Assembly (NCBI RefSeq): GCF_023148685.1
Contig: NZ_JAHXNL010000009.1
Location: forward strand, 62,001-126,000
DNA: 64,000 bases
Reading direction: 5' to 3'
Source of the DNA: Georgenia sp. EYE_87
Lineage (GTDB): Bacteria; Actinomycetota; Actinomycetes; Actinomycetales; Actinomycetaceae
A program made the position numbers and the translations under genes. Positions 25,390 through 34,403 of this stretch are shown piece after piece. Positions within the stretch are counted from its first letter, which is position 1. Every line of letters starts with the position of its first letter. The notes under the pieces are model-generated. The model was not told the DNA's origin. It ran no database searches and was given only the letters and a program-made list of their open reading frames with translations.

Positions 25390-25985
25390 GAAAACGCGTC
25401 GCGCTCCTGCAACGCCGGTCCGACCTGTCCTTCGCCGAGTTCGACGAGCACTGGGCGGTCCCGCACGCGGCGATCATCGCCGACCTGCCGGGTCTCGACG
25501 AGTACGTGCAGAACTCGGTCCGGTCGTTCTGGACGAACGGCGAGCCGGAGCGGACCGTCGACGGCATCGTCGAGGTGTGGTTCGACGACGGGGTCGTCGC
25601 GTCGCCGCAGGCGCACACGTCGGCGGCCCAGCAGGACGACGAGGTCCGGTTCATCCGCACCCTCACCGCGTTCACGGTCACGAACCGGCAGAGCTACGAC
25701 GCCGAGGCCAAGGTCTGGGTGCTCTCGCCCGAGCCGTTCGACCTGGCGTCGCTCGCCGGGAGCGTCGCGGTGGAGCCGATGGTCGCCCAGCCCGACGCCG
25801 ACGCCGTGCTCATGGAGCGGCCGCGGCTCCGCCGGGAGGCCGCTGCGCCGGCGTGCATCGCCGTGTTCCCCACGGGCGAGGACGGCGCGGAGGACCTGTT
25901 CGAGGCCGTCGTCGACGGCTTCGCCGTCGGGCCGGCCCCGAGCGGGGTGAGGGTGGTGCGGACGGCGTCGCGGCGCGTCCGCTGA
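25383..25985 (+). CDS. EthD-domain protein
   Basis: A protein of 200 residues whose ATG (25383) overlaps the stop of the preceding flavoprotein. The ferredoxin-like dimeric EthD fold is recognisable in residues 1-100 (LLQRRSDLSFAEFDEHWAVPHA...). EthD proteins accompany ether, aromatic and alkyl-substituted ring degradation and may act as isomerases or decyclases. The second half (100-200) looks like a degenerate second copy of the fold. Role uncertain. Confidence 0.75.
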   Translation: MLRKRVALLQRRSDLSFAEFDEHWAVPHAAIIADLPGLDEYVQNSVRSFWTNGEPERTVDGIVEVWFDDGVVASPQAHTSAAQQDDEVRFIRTLTAFTVTNRQSYDAEAKVWVLSPEPFDLASLAGSVAVEPMVAQPDADAVLMERPRLRREAAAPACIAVFPTGEDGAEDLFEAVVDGFAVGPAPSGVRVVRTASRRVR

Positions 25986-26043
25986 GCTGCTCCTCGTCCG
26001 CAGCACAGCACACGTCCGCCGCCCGCGACGTGGAGGCGTGTGC

Positions 26044-27219
26044 TCACTGGCCCTTGACGTTAAGGAGCTGGTGGAGGGTGTGGTCGACGGAGACCAGGTC
26101 CGCGGCGTCGGCCATGACGGCGTCGATGTCCTTGTAGGCGTCGGGGATCTCGTCGACGAAGTCCGGCAGGTCGCGGTACTCGATCCCGCTCATGCGCCGT
26201 CGCAGGTCGTCCTGCGTGAAGGTCCTGCGAGCTTTCGTGCGTGAGTAGGCCCGGCCCGCGCCGTGCGGGGCCGAGCGCAGCGCCATCTCGTTGCCCTTGC
26301 CGGTGACCACGTAGGAGGCGGTGCCCATCGAGCCGGGGATGAGGCCCGGCACGCCCTCGTGGGCGTCGATGGCGCCCTTGCGGGAAAGGAGCACCTGCTT
26401 GCCGAAGTGCTCCTCGCGGGCGGTGTAGTTGTGGTGAGCGTTGACCTCCTCGACACGTTCGACCTCCGCGCCCATGAAGCGACCCAGCTGGTCGATCACC
26501 CATTCCTTCATCACCTCGCGGTTGAGACGGGCGAACTCCTGCGCCCAGTGCAGGTGCGCCAGGTAGTCGTGAAAGGCGGCGTCGTCGTCGGTGAGGTAGG
26601 CGAGGTCCCGGTGAGGCAGGGCGATCGGGCGAGCCGACGTCCGACGCTTCGCCGTCTCGATGAAGTGGCGGGCGATCCTGTTGCCCACCCCGCGACTGCC
26701 GGAGTGCAGAAACACCCACACGTCGCCCTGCTCGTCGGCGCTGATCTCGATGAAGTGGTTGCCCCCGCCGAGGGAGCCGAGCTGGCGCCGCCAGTGCTTG
26801 GCGAACGCGGCGGGACGGACGCCGTCGTCCTCGGCCAGCGCCTCGAGGCGGGCGACGGCTGCCGCTGCGGCGCCCGAGACCATCCGGTTGTGCTGGCCCG
26901 GGCTGAGGGGGACCGCTCGCTCGATCTGCTCGCGCAGCTGCGCCAGCCGGCGGCCGGAGCCGCGCAGCCGCTCCTCGCTGAACTGCGTGCGCACCGCCAC
27001 CATGCCGCAGCCGATGTCCACGCCGACGGTGGCCGGCATCACGGCGCCCACGGTCGGGATCACCGAGCCGACCGTCGCACCGATGCCCTGGTGCGCGTCG
27101 GGCATCAGCGCCACGTGCGGGTCGACGAACGGCATAGCGGCGCTGCGCCTGGCCTGCTCCAGCGTCTCCTCGTCCACGAGCGAGGCCCAGGAGTAGAGCT
27201 TGTCGGTGATCTGCTCCAT
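26044..27219 (-). CDS. rtcB: RtcB-type 3'-phosphate RNA ligase
   Basis: A protein of 391 residues with the RtcB landmarks: ATVGVDIGCGMVAV (metal-binding Asp/Cys), LGGGNHFIEI, HSGSRGVG, and APHGAGRAYSR containing the histidine that is guanylylated. RtcB joins 2',3'-cyclic phosphate or 3'-phosphate RNA ends to 5'-OH using GTP and Mn. No rtcA, rtcR or archease gene is adjacent. It converges with the EthD gene; a 7-bp inverted repeat at 26008-26043 in the 58-base gap may help termination. Confidence 0.93.
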   Translation of the reverse strand: MEQITDKLYSWASLVDEETLEQARRSAAMPFVDPHVALMPDAHQGIGATVGSVIPTVGAVMPATVGVDIGCGMVAVRTQFSEERLRGSGRRLAQLREQIERAVPLSPGQHNRMVSGAAAAAVARLEALAEDDGVRPAAFAKHWRRQLGSLGGGNHFIEISADEQGDVWVFLHSGSRGVGNRIARHFIETAKRRTSARPIALPHRDLAYLTDDDAAFHDYLAHLHWAQEFARLNREVMKEWVIDQLGRFMGAEVERVEEVNAHHNYTAREEHFGKQVLLSRKGAIDAHEGVPGLIPGSMGTASYVVTGKGNEMALRSAPHGAGRAYSRTKARRTFTQDDLRRRMSGIEYRDLPDFVDEIPDAYKDIDAVMADAADLVSVDHTLHQLLNVKGQ

Positions 27220-27296
27220 GACGGACAGCGTCCCAGCCGTCCTTGCCGCGGGCACGCCGCCGGTTCCGGTCGTCGGGACCCGCCGGGCGCCCTTCT

Positions 27297-27961
27297 TCAG
27301 CTCTCCAGCGGCGTGATCTCGAGGCGGCTCAGCCGTTCCGGGGCCGCGATGACGTCGATGGCGGTGATGCGCTCGCCGTCGATCGCGAAGGCGAGCACCA
27401 CGGACGGCTGGCCCACCGCTGCCATGACGATCCCGACCGAGCCGTCCACCAGGGCGAGCTCGGAGACCAGCGCGCGGACGGCCGCGGCGGCCGCGCTCTG
27501 GGCCACCACCTCGGCGCCGCGCAGCACCACCGGCCGGCCGCCGGGCACGGCCTGACCGTCCGCCCGAAGGACGACGTCGGGGTCGAGGATGCGGATCAGC
27601 GCCACGAGGTCACCGGTCCAGGCCGCAGCGAGGAATGCCTCGACGAGCCGGCGCCGCCGGGCCGGGTCGCCCTCCGGCGGCTGCGAGCCGCGGACCCGTC
27701 GGCGGGGCCGGCTGGCGAGCTGCCGGGCCGCCGCCGGCGTCCGCGGAGCATGTTCAGGCACACCCGCGCCACGACCGTCGTCAGCCAGGCGCGCAGGTCC
27801 TCGACGTCCTCGGTGCCCGCCCGGCTGACCCGCAGCCAGGCGTCCTGGACGGCGTCGTCGGCCTCGCTCGCCGAGCCGAGCATCCGGTAGGCCACCGCCC
27901 GCAGGTGCGGGCGGTGCTCCTCGAAACGCTCGGACGACGCGTCGTCCGTCCGCCCACGCTC
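27297..27961 (-). pseudogene. ECF41/SigJ-type sigma factor with internal deletion and frameshift
   Basis: Region 2 is intact in one frame (AYRMLGSASEADDAVQDAWLR ... TTVVARVCLNMLRGR, about 27740-27900). At about 27730 the sequence jumps into another frame that reads TPAAARQLASRPRRRVRG, the end of region 4, followed by the normal SnoaL-like C-terminal domain to 27297. About 60-70 residues joining regions 2 and 4 are missing. No in-frame ATG/GTG exists upstream of AYRMLG; an ACG where a start is expected suggests start loss too. Not functional as read. Confidence 0.75.
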
Positions 27962-28310
27962 TCAGGACACCGCCCCGACCGCCAAGGAACCGACGACCGG
28001 CGCCAGGTACAGCAGGCGGGTACGGGACGTGGGTGTACGCGCGGGCGCGCAGCACGGTGACGACGGCGCCGGTGAAGTACAGGATCAGGCCGATCCCGGC
28101 GGCGACCCCGACGGCCGGCACGATCAGGCCGGCAAGCAGGCCGAGCGCGCCGGCGGCCTTGGCGACGCCCAGCCACGGCCACCAGCCGCGTGGCACGCCG
28201 TACTGCGTCAGCGAGTCGGTCACCCAGGTCGCAGCTCTGAGGAGGGAGACGGCGGAGAAGCCGACCCACAGGGCGGCGAAGACGGTGACGACGACGTACG
28301 CGGTCGACAT
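27962..28310 (-). pseudogene. DoxX-like membrane protein with a one-base frameshift near the 3' end
   Basis: From ATG 28310 the frame encodes four helices (MSTAYVVVTVFAALWVG ... GAVVTVLRARAYTHVPYP). At about 28013 one extra C shifts it; removing it restores LLYLAPVVGSLAVGAVS and a TGA at 27962-27964. Only the last helix is affected. ECF41 sigma genes are often next to DoxX genes, so this was probably the sigma factor's partner. A sequencing error is possible. Confidence 0.7.
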
Positions 28311-28320
28311 CGCGCACGCG

Positions 28321-28876
28321 TCAGCGCCTCGGGCGGCCCTGGCGCCGCAGCACGAGCACCGCGCTGTCGTCGCGCGGCGCGGGAACGAACGCGCCGGCGG
28401 GCACGTGCCGACCCACCTCGGCGTGGAACCCGCGGGGCGGGCGGGCCGCATAGCGACGGGCCATCCATCGGGGGACCACGAGGTCGGCGCGCACCATCGA
28501 GGAGCGGCGGTCGGTCAGGCGTCGTACCAGCTCCGCGCAGATCGCGTACGGCGGATTCGCGACCACGCGGAACGGTCTGCGCGGCAGCGGGACGTCGAGA
28601 ACGTCGTCGACGACCACGGTGACGGCGGGGTACCGGCGCACCGCCTCACCCAGGCGCGCCGCGCGGCCCGGGTGCAGCTCCACCGCGATCACCCGCGCCC
28701 CACGCGCGGCGAGGGGGCGGGTCAGGGCGCCGGTCCCGGAGCCCAGGTCGAGCACGAGGTCGGTTCTGGCGACCCCGGCTCCGGCGACGATCCTGTCAGC
28801 CCAGGGCCCCGTGAGCCGGTGCCACCCCCAGCGTGGCCCGGGCCCGGCCACGACGCACCGCCCAGAAGACGCTCAT
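28321..28876 (-). pseudogene. Erm-like 23S rRNA (adenine) methyltransferase with an N-terminal frameshift
   Basis: The main frame gives LVLDLGSGTGALTRPLAARG, VIAVELHP and the NPPY catalytic motif (VANPPYAIC), as in Erm/KsgA methylases that dimethylate rRNA adenine and can give macrolide resistance. The natural start appears to be ATG 28876 (MSVFWAVRRGRARATL), 7 bases after a TACCGT box (28884-28889), leaderless. A run of five G at about 28827-28831 breaks the frame before GWHRLTGPW; four would restore it. A shorter product from GTG 28851 is possible. Confidence 0.7.
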
Positions 28877-29063
28877 GGGACCGACGGTAGGCGGGTGCCC
28901 CGGGCCCGGCCCAGCTCTTATCTCGCTCGCCGGCGGCCCGGGACACCGCCGCCCTGGCGGGATGGCCTCACCGACCTGGCGTGCACGGCGGCCACCGGCT
29001 CGTCTCGTCGTGGATCTCGTCGCACCCTGGACACCCGGTCGGCGCGGTGCTTCGCTTGACGGC

Positions 29064-30449
29064 GTGGCCCGAGCCGTGAAGGCCGACTACCTCGTCGTGG
29101 GGGCGGGGGCCAGCGGCATGGCCTTCACCGACGCGCTGACCGACCACGCCGACGTGCGGGTCGCCGTCGTCGACCGCCGCTTCGGCGTCGGCGGGCACTG
29201 GCTCGACGACTATCCCTTCGTCCGCCTGCACCAGGCCTCGGCGTTCTACGGGGTCGCCTCCACCCTGCTCGGCGGCGGACGGGTCCAGGACCACGGGCCC
29301 GAGACCGGCCTGCAGGAGCGGGCCACCGAGCCAGAGATCTGCGCCTACTTCGCCCGCGTCGCCGACCGGCTGCTCGAGACGGGCAAGGTCGACCTCTTCC
29401 CGAACTGCGAGTACCTGGGCGAGCGCCAGTTCGTCTCGTGCGTCTCCGGCGAGCGGTTCGAGGTGGGGCCGGGGTGCCGGGTGGTCGACGCGCGGTACCT
29501 CGCCCCGGACATCCCCGCCACCACGCCCGCGCCGTTCGAGGTCGCGGACGGGGCCCGGGTGCTGCCGGTGAACGACCTCGCCCGCCTGACGGACGCGCCC
29601 AGCCAGTACGTGATCGTCGGCTCCGGCAAGACGGCCACGGACGCCTGCGTCTGGCTCCTCGCGCGCGGCGTGGACTCCGGGGCGATCGTGTGGGTCCGGC
29701 CCCGCGACCCGTGGATGTTCAACCGGGCGGTGGTCCAGCCCGACCCGGCGGTCTTCATCGGCATGGTGGCCGACGTGATGGCGGCAGCCGAGACGGCCAC
29801 CTCGCCCGAGGACCTGTTCCTCCGGCTGGAGGACGCCGGCATCATGCTGCGCATCGACCCCTCGGTGACCCCGACGATGGCGAAGACCCCGACCCTGGCC
29901 ACGTGGGAGCTCGACAAGCTCCGCACCATCGAGCACGTCGTCCGGCTGGGCCACGTCCGGCGCGTGGAGCCGGGCCGCGTCGTCCTGGACCGGGGCGAGG
30001 TGACGACGGCGAGGGACGCCCTCGTCGTGCACTGCGCGGCCTCCGGCCTGAAGTACTCCCCGCTCGTGCCGATCTGGGCGCCGGCGGCGATCACGCTGCA
30101 GCCGATCCGCACCGGCTTCCCGTGCTTCGGCGCGGCCCTGGCTGGGTACGTCGAGGCCACCCGGGAGGACGACGCCGAGAAGAACCGGCTGTGCCCGCCC
30201 ACGCCGTACTCGAACACGCTCACCGAGTGGGCCTGGATGAACGTCCTGGGCGCCCGGGCGGCGGCGTCGTTCAACTCCGCGCCGGACGTCAAGGCATGGG
30301 CCAACGGCGTCACGCTCAACCCGGCGCGCATCCCGCCCCGGTACGACCGCCCCGCCGCGCTGGACGACGCGCTCGGCCGGCTGCACGCGCACGCGGCCGG
30401 CGGGATCGCGAAGCTCGAGCAGCTGGGTGGGATGCCCGCCGCCGCGTGA
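29064..30449 (+). CDS. FAD/NAD(P)-binding oxidoreductase, monooxygenase-like
   Basis: A protein of 461 residues from GTG 29064 (GTG 29076 is an alternative). An N-terminal FAD motif GAGASGMAF follows YLVV, and a second nucleotide motif IVGSGKTATDACVWLL near residue 190 would bind NAD(P)H, as in flavin-containing monooxygenase-type proteins. VGGHWLDDYPFVRLHQ is conserved in this group. Substrate unknown; it stands alone. Confidence 0.75.
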   Translation: MARAVKADYLVVGAGASGMAFTDALTDHADVRVAVVDRRFGVGGHWLDDYPFVRLHQASAFYGVASTLLGGGRVQDHGPETGLQERATEPEICAYFARVADRLLETGKVDLFPNCEYLGERQFVSCVSGERFEVGPGCRVVDARYLAPDIPATTPAPFEVADGARVLPVNDLARLTDAPSQYVIVGSGKTATDACVWLLARGVDSGAIVWVRPRDPWMFNRAVVQPDPAVFIGMVADVMAAAETATSPEDLFLRLEDAGIMLRIDPSVTPTMAKTPTLATWELDKLRTIEHVVRLGHVRRVEPGRVVLDRGEVTTARDALVVHCAASGLKYSPLVPIWAPAAITLQPIRTGFPCFGAALAGYVEATREDDAEKNRLCPPTPYSNTLTEWAWMNVLGARAAASFNSAPDVKAWANGVTLNPARIPPRYDRPAALDDALGRLHAHAAGGIAKLEQLGGMPAAA

Positions 30450-30492
30450 GCTCCGCGGCCGAGGGCCGCCACCGGTGGGTCGCTGCGCCCCG

Positions 30493-31386
30493 TCAGAGGT
30501 CGACGGCCCGGTTCAGCCAGACCTGGGTGACCTCCATCCCGACCTTCTCGTACAGGGCGAGCGCCCCGGTCCGGGAGTCGGTGGACAGCTCGGCCCGGCC
30601 GGCGCCGTGCGCCCGCGAGTGGGAGAAGGCGTCCACGAGGAGCGCCCGGGCGAGGCCCCGTCCGCGCTGGTCGGCCCGGACCGCGAGCTTGTCGACGTAG
30701 CCGACGTCCCCGGCGCGGACGACGAACGCGGCGCCCACGACCTGCCGGTCGGGGGCGACGGCGACCCGCAGGTTCCACGGCTCGAAGCCCGGCCGGTCCA
30801 TCACCCGGGCGGCGAAGTCCTCGTACGACGACCGCGCTCGGTCGGACCACTCCAGGAACGCGTCCTCGACCGTCGTCCACACCGCCCGGTGGTCCGCCGG
30901 TGTCGCCTCGCGGACGGTGTACCCCGCGGGCACGGGCTGCGGGACGATCTCGCGGCCGGCCGGCAGGGCGAGCACCCAGGACGTCCAGCGCACCCGGTAG
31001 CCCAGCGACCCGAGCAGCCGGTCCCCGGGGGAGCCCGCGAACACCGGCATGCCGACCGTGCGCGCGCCCGCGGCGCGCGCCCGGTCCCGGATCCAGCCGG
31101 CGAGCGCGGTGCCGATGCCGCGGCCGTGGTGGTCCGGGTGCACGGCGGCGTCGCTGCGGTCCTCCCCGGAGTACTCGGCGAAGGCGACGAGCCGGTCGCC
31201 GTCGAGCACGCCGAGGGTGCCCGAGGCGACGTCGAAGCTCGGCCGCTGCCAGTCGGCGACGACGTCCGCCACCTCGATCGCGACCTCGCCCGTGCTGCGC
31301 AGCTCCTCGGCCGCGACGACGTCGACCACCGCGGCGGCGTCGGCGAGGGAGAGCGGGCGGGTCGTGAACCCGGGAAGGTCGATCAC
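30493..31386 (-). CDS. tandem GNAT N-acetyltransferase
   Basis: A protein of 297 residues with two GNAT domains: residues 1-145 (acetyl-CoA loop HHGRGIGTALAGW) and 155-297 (ADQRGRGLARALLVDAF). The length and double domain resemble mycothiol synthase MshD, but key similarity is not convincing. GTG 31386 is the start. It lies 12 bases downstream of the hydrolase gene and is probably co-transcribed. Confidence 0.82.
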   Translation of the reverse strand: MIDLPGFTTRPLSLADAAAVVDVVAAEELRSTGEVAIEVADVVADWQRPSFDVASGTLGVLDGDRLVAFAEYSGEDRSDAAVHPDHHGRGIGTALAGWIRDRARAAGARTVGMPVFAGSPGDRLLGSLGYRVRWTSWVLALPAGREIVPQPVPAGYTVREATPADHRAVWTTVEDAFLEWSDRARSSYEDFAARVMDRPGFEPWNLRVAVAPDRQVVGAAFVVRAGDVGYVDKLAVRADQRGRGLARALLVDAFSHSRAHGAGRAELSTDSRTGALALYEKVGMEVTQVWLNRAVDL

Positions 31387-31398
31387 CGGAGCCTCACC

Positions 31399-33069
31399 TC
31401 AGGCCGCCGGCAGGTGGAGCCGGGAACCGGTCACCTCGACGGTGTGGCGCGCCGGGACAACCCGGGTGCCCGTGGCGTGGTCGGGGGTGCCGAGGTTGCG
31501 GTTGCGCCAGGGGAAGGAGCCCCCGGCGACGAGCAGGCGGATGCGGTGCCCGGCGGCGAAGCGGTGCGCGACCGCATCCAGCTCGACCCGGACGATCCGC
31601 GGGGTCGGCGACGCGCCCTGGAGGCGGAGGAAGCCGTCCGAGACGTTGCGGGAGCGGCCACGAGCGTCGACGTCGCTGATCCTGAGGAACAGGTCGGCGT
31701 GCGGGTTGTCGCTGGCGTGGCTCAGCTCGACCGTCGGGACGCCGACCACCTCCAGGGCGGCGTCGAGGACGGGCCCGGTGAACGCCAGGACGTCCGATCG
31801 CCTCGCGAGGGCGTCGTCCCGGCGGTAGCCCGCCTTGCTGCCGGTGAGCATCCGCCCTCCGAGGGACGGCGTGGGCTCCGCGGGGTCGTAGGTGAAGGAT
31901 GCTGCGGGCAGGCCGGTGGCGGCCGGCCGCGGGCCGAGCCTGCCGTGGGGCAGCAGGTGGAGGACGGTGTCGCGGGCCGGGGGCGGCCAGGAGGCCAGGG
32001 AGCGCCACTGGCCGGAACCGGCGCCGGCGCCGGTGACGTGGATCCGGACCGGGGCCGGTCGCTCGCTGTGTCGCGTGCCGGCCAGATGCTCGTCCAGCCA
32101 CTCCAGCGTCTCGCGGTAGATCGTCGACCTGCCGGCGACGTCGAAGGAGGAGTGGGTCCACGGCCCGACCGTCAGCGCGACGTCCACGCCGCGGCGGTGC
32201 AGCTGCCGGTACTGCTCGAGAGTCTGCGTGAGGAGGAGGTCCTGCCACCCGGTCTGCAGCAGGACCGGCACCTCGGCGCGCTCGAGCGCCGCCCCCAGCT
32301 GGGCACGGGACCAGAACGGGTCGTCCGGGTCGTCGTGGGTCGCGTACTCGCGGAACCAGGGCGCCCGGTCGCCGACGAGTCGCTCCGCGGCCTCGGCCAC
32401 CGGCAGATGTGCCAGGGCGCCCCGCTGCCGCCGGACGGCCGTGAGCTCGCGCCAGTACATCGCGCCGACCGAGGGGTTCTCGGCGACGAGCTCGGCGAAC
32501 GTCAGCCAGGCCTCGAGGGCGATGGCTCCCTCGGGGTGGAACGCCCGGCTGAAGTCGTGCAGGCTCACCTGGACCACGGCGGCGGCGAGCTCCGGCGGCG
32601 GGTCCGTCAGCAGCGCCCACTGGGTGAAGGAGAGGTAGGAACCGCCGTAGGTGGCGAAGCGGCCAGCGAACCACGGCTGCACACGGAGCCAGCGCACGGT
32701 GTCCGCGGCGTCGTCGACCTCGGTCATGAAGGGCTCGAACGTCCCGCCGGAGCCGAACCGGCCCCGGCACTGGACCAGGACCACGTGGTACCCCCGCGGC
32801 GCGAACGGCGCCACGAGAAGGGCCCGGCTGACCAGGTCCGCGCCGTAGGGCGTGCGGACGAGAACCGTGCCGACGGCCGGGCCGGTCGGGGCGAAGTGGT
32901 CGGCGAGCAGGTGGACGCCGTCGCGCATCGGCACCCGGAGCCGCTGCGTCACCGTGTAGTCGGTCCTCGGGCGCGGCAGGTCGAAGAGGCGCGTCGTCGC
33001 GGCGTCGATGGCACGTTCCAGCCGCGAGCGTCTGCGCGGGCCCGGGGGAGCCTGCGTCGTTGCCGGCAC
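31399..33069 (-). CDS. CocE/NonD family hydrolase
   Basis: A protein of 556 residues from GTG 33069 behind AGGAGGA. An alpha/beta-hydrolase domain (about 40-330) carries the nucleophile motif GGSYLS and QCRGRFGSGG; a C-terminal jelly-roll X-Pro dipeptidyl-peptidase domain (about 355-556) follows. Relatives hydrolyse esters such as cocaine, glutaryl-ACA or peptides. No signal peptide. Substrate cannot be predicted. Confidence 0.87.
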   Translation of the reverse strand: MPATTQAPPGPRRRSRLERAIDAATTRLFDLPRPRTDYTVTQRLRVPMRDGVHLLADHFAPTGPAVGTVLVRTPYGADLVSRALLVAPFAPRGYHVVLVQCRGRFGSGGTFEPFMTEVDDAADTVRWLRVQPWFAGRFATYGGSYLSFTQWALLTDPPPELAAAVVQVSLHDFSRAFHPEGAIALEAWLTFAELVAENPSVGAMYWRELTAVRRQRGALAHLPVAEAAERLVGDRAPWFREYATHDDPDDPFWSRAQLGAALERAEVPVLLQTGWQDLLLTQTLEQYRQLHRRGVDVALTVGPWTHSSFDVAGRSTIYRETLEWLDEHLAGTRHSERPAPVRIHVTGAGAGSGQWRSLASWPPPARDTVLHLLPHGRLGPRPAATGLPAASFTYDPAEPTPSLGGRMLTGSKAGYRRDDALARRSDVLAFTGPVLDAALEVVGVPTVELSHASDNPHADLFLRISDVDARGRSRNVSDGFLRLQGASPTPRIVRVELDAVAHRFAAGHRIRLLVAGGSFPWRNRNLGTPDHATGTRVVPARHTVEVTGSRLHLPAA

Positions 33070-33100
33070 GGGGCGGTCCTCCTGTGCGGAGCTAGGCCGG

Positions 33101-34084
33101 TCAGCGGCAGAAGGGTTCCACGCCGGCCGCCGAGAGGACGCCGCCGACGACGTGCTCGCGGAAGTTCTCCTCGCCGGGCATCTCGTCGGCGGTGAAGTTG
33201 GCGTCGTCGTGCCCGAGCGAGGTGATCCAGGCACGGCCGCCGTCGTAGTACTGGCACCACGAGACCGGGTGGTTCTCGGGGTGGCCTGGGTGCCCGTAGA
33301 AGCCGGTGTTGTCCTCGGACGATCCGGGCTCGAGGACGGCGAGCTGGCGCACCTGCGTGGGGAACGGCACGAGGTTGTAGAACTCGTCGCGGTAGTCCCA
33401 GGTGCGCGGAACGTCCTCGGTGGATGCGTCCCTCCGGCTGACCGTGCGGACCGTGCCGTCACGGTTGGGCCCGTGGTCGTAGAAGTTGGCCCCGCCGAGC
33501 AGGCCCTGGAAGTAGTCCCAGTTGTACTCCGCGCCGAGCGTGTTGTGGATGCTCACGAACCCGCCGCCGGAGCGGAGGTACTGCATGAGCGAGGTCTGGG
33601 CGGCGTCGTCGAGGATGTCGCGCGAGGTGCTGAAGAAGATCACGGCGTCGTAGCCCATGAGATCGGCGGGCGAGGCCAGCTCGGCGACGTCCTCGGTCCA
33701 GTCGACCTCCAGGCCCGCCCCCCGCAGCCAGTCGACGAGCGCGCGCTGACCGACGTTCTCCTCGCCCAGCTCCGGGTTCATCCCCGGCCCGAGGACCGGG
33801 CCCAGGTAGGAGTGGCGGGAGACACCCGTGCGGCTGTAGACCAGCACGCGGTTCCTGCCGTCCGTCCGGTGCTCGGACTCCCAGGCGTTGTAGCAGTCCG
33901 GGTCGGTGCCACGGCACACGCCGTAGTCCGCGACGCGGTCGTCGTACCGGGCGACGGAGCTGGGCCGATCGGCCTGGGTCGTCGTGGTCGAGACCAGGAC
34001 GGCGGTACCCGCCAGTGCCGCACCGGCGGCGCCGACGAGGGCGGTGCGGAGGATGGTCCGGCGCGGGCGGTCGTGGTGCTCCAT
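33101..34084 (-). CDS. exported ThuA-domain protein
   Basis: A protein of 327 residues. The N-terminus has RPRRTILR before a hydrophobic stretch (GAAGAALAGTAVLVST), a probable Tat signal. The ThuA-like (glutamine-amidotransferase fold) domain spans about 75-320 with SYLGPVLGPG, YDAVIFFS, GGGFVSIHN, HPENHPVSW and RAWITSLGHDD. ThuA domains occur in sugar-metabolism and carbohydrate-binding secreted proteins. It is divergent from the PTS operon. Confidence 0.85.
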   Translation of the reverse strand: MEHHDRPRRTILRTALVGAAGAALAGTAVLVSTTTTQADRPSSVARYDDRVADYGVCRGTDPDCYNAWESEHRTDGRNRVLVYSRTGVSRHSYLGPVLGPGMNPELGEENVGQRALVDWLRGAGLEVDWTEDVAELASPADLMGYDAVIFFSTSRDILDDAAQTSLMQYLRSGGGFVSIHNTLGAEYNWDYFQGLLGGANFYDHGPNRDGTVRTVSRRDASTEDVPRTWDYRDEFYNLVPFPTQVRQLAVLEPGSSEDNTGFYGHPGHPENHPVSWCQYYDGGRAWITSLGHDDANFTADEMPGEENFREHVVGGVLSAAGVEPFCR

Positions 34085-34232
34085 CGTCGTGCTCCCATGG
34101 CTGTCGGCCCGGGCGGCCACGTGGCGTCGTCGCCTCGGGCACCCCGCCGAGGCGGGGCCTCGACGAGCATCCGCCACGCTGCCCCGGACGGGCAAGAGGA
34201 CGACGGTCGGCGAGCAGTGCCAGGCTCGGCTC

Positions 34233-34285
34233 TTGACCCCTCATCGATCGGGCAACTACCTTCTCCCGCAGTGGCATATACCACT
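34233..34285 (+). promoter_or_regulatory. promoter with overlapping GntR-type operator for the PTS operon
   Basis: TTGACC (34233-34238), 18-base spacer, TACCTT (34257-34262) form a good housekeeping promoter. Immediately downstream AGTGG-CATATA-CCACT (34270-34285) is a near-perfect 16-bp palindrome in the style of HutC-subfamily GntR sites such as DasR boxes. It covers the expected transcription start, so repression by the GntR protein encoded at 37423-38169 is likely. About 120 bases of leader follow before GTG 34404. The rest of the gap (34085-34403) shows nothing clear. Confidence 0.6.
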
Positions 34286-34403
34286 CCCGTTGTCCGAGGT
34301 TGCTATGGCCTGCACGGGACCACGGACGGCGACGCAGGCGCAGAATGCTGTCACCGCATCGGGGGAGAGGTGGAGCACCAGGACTCGGCCAAGGGGGGCC
34401 ACC

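Noticed and set aside
30493-31386. Mycothiol synthase mshD
   Set aside because: Length and tandem GNAT domains agree, but the sequence shows no specific mshD signature I could confirm, so only a generic acetyltransferase is called.
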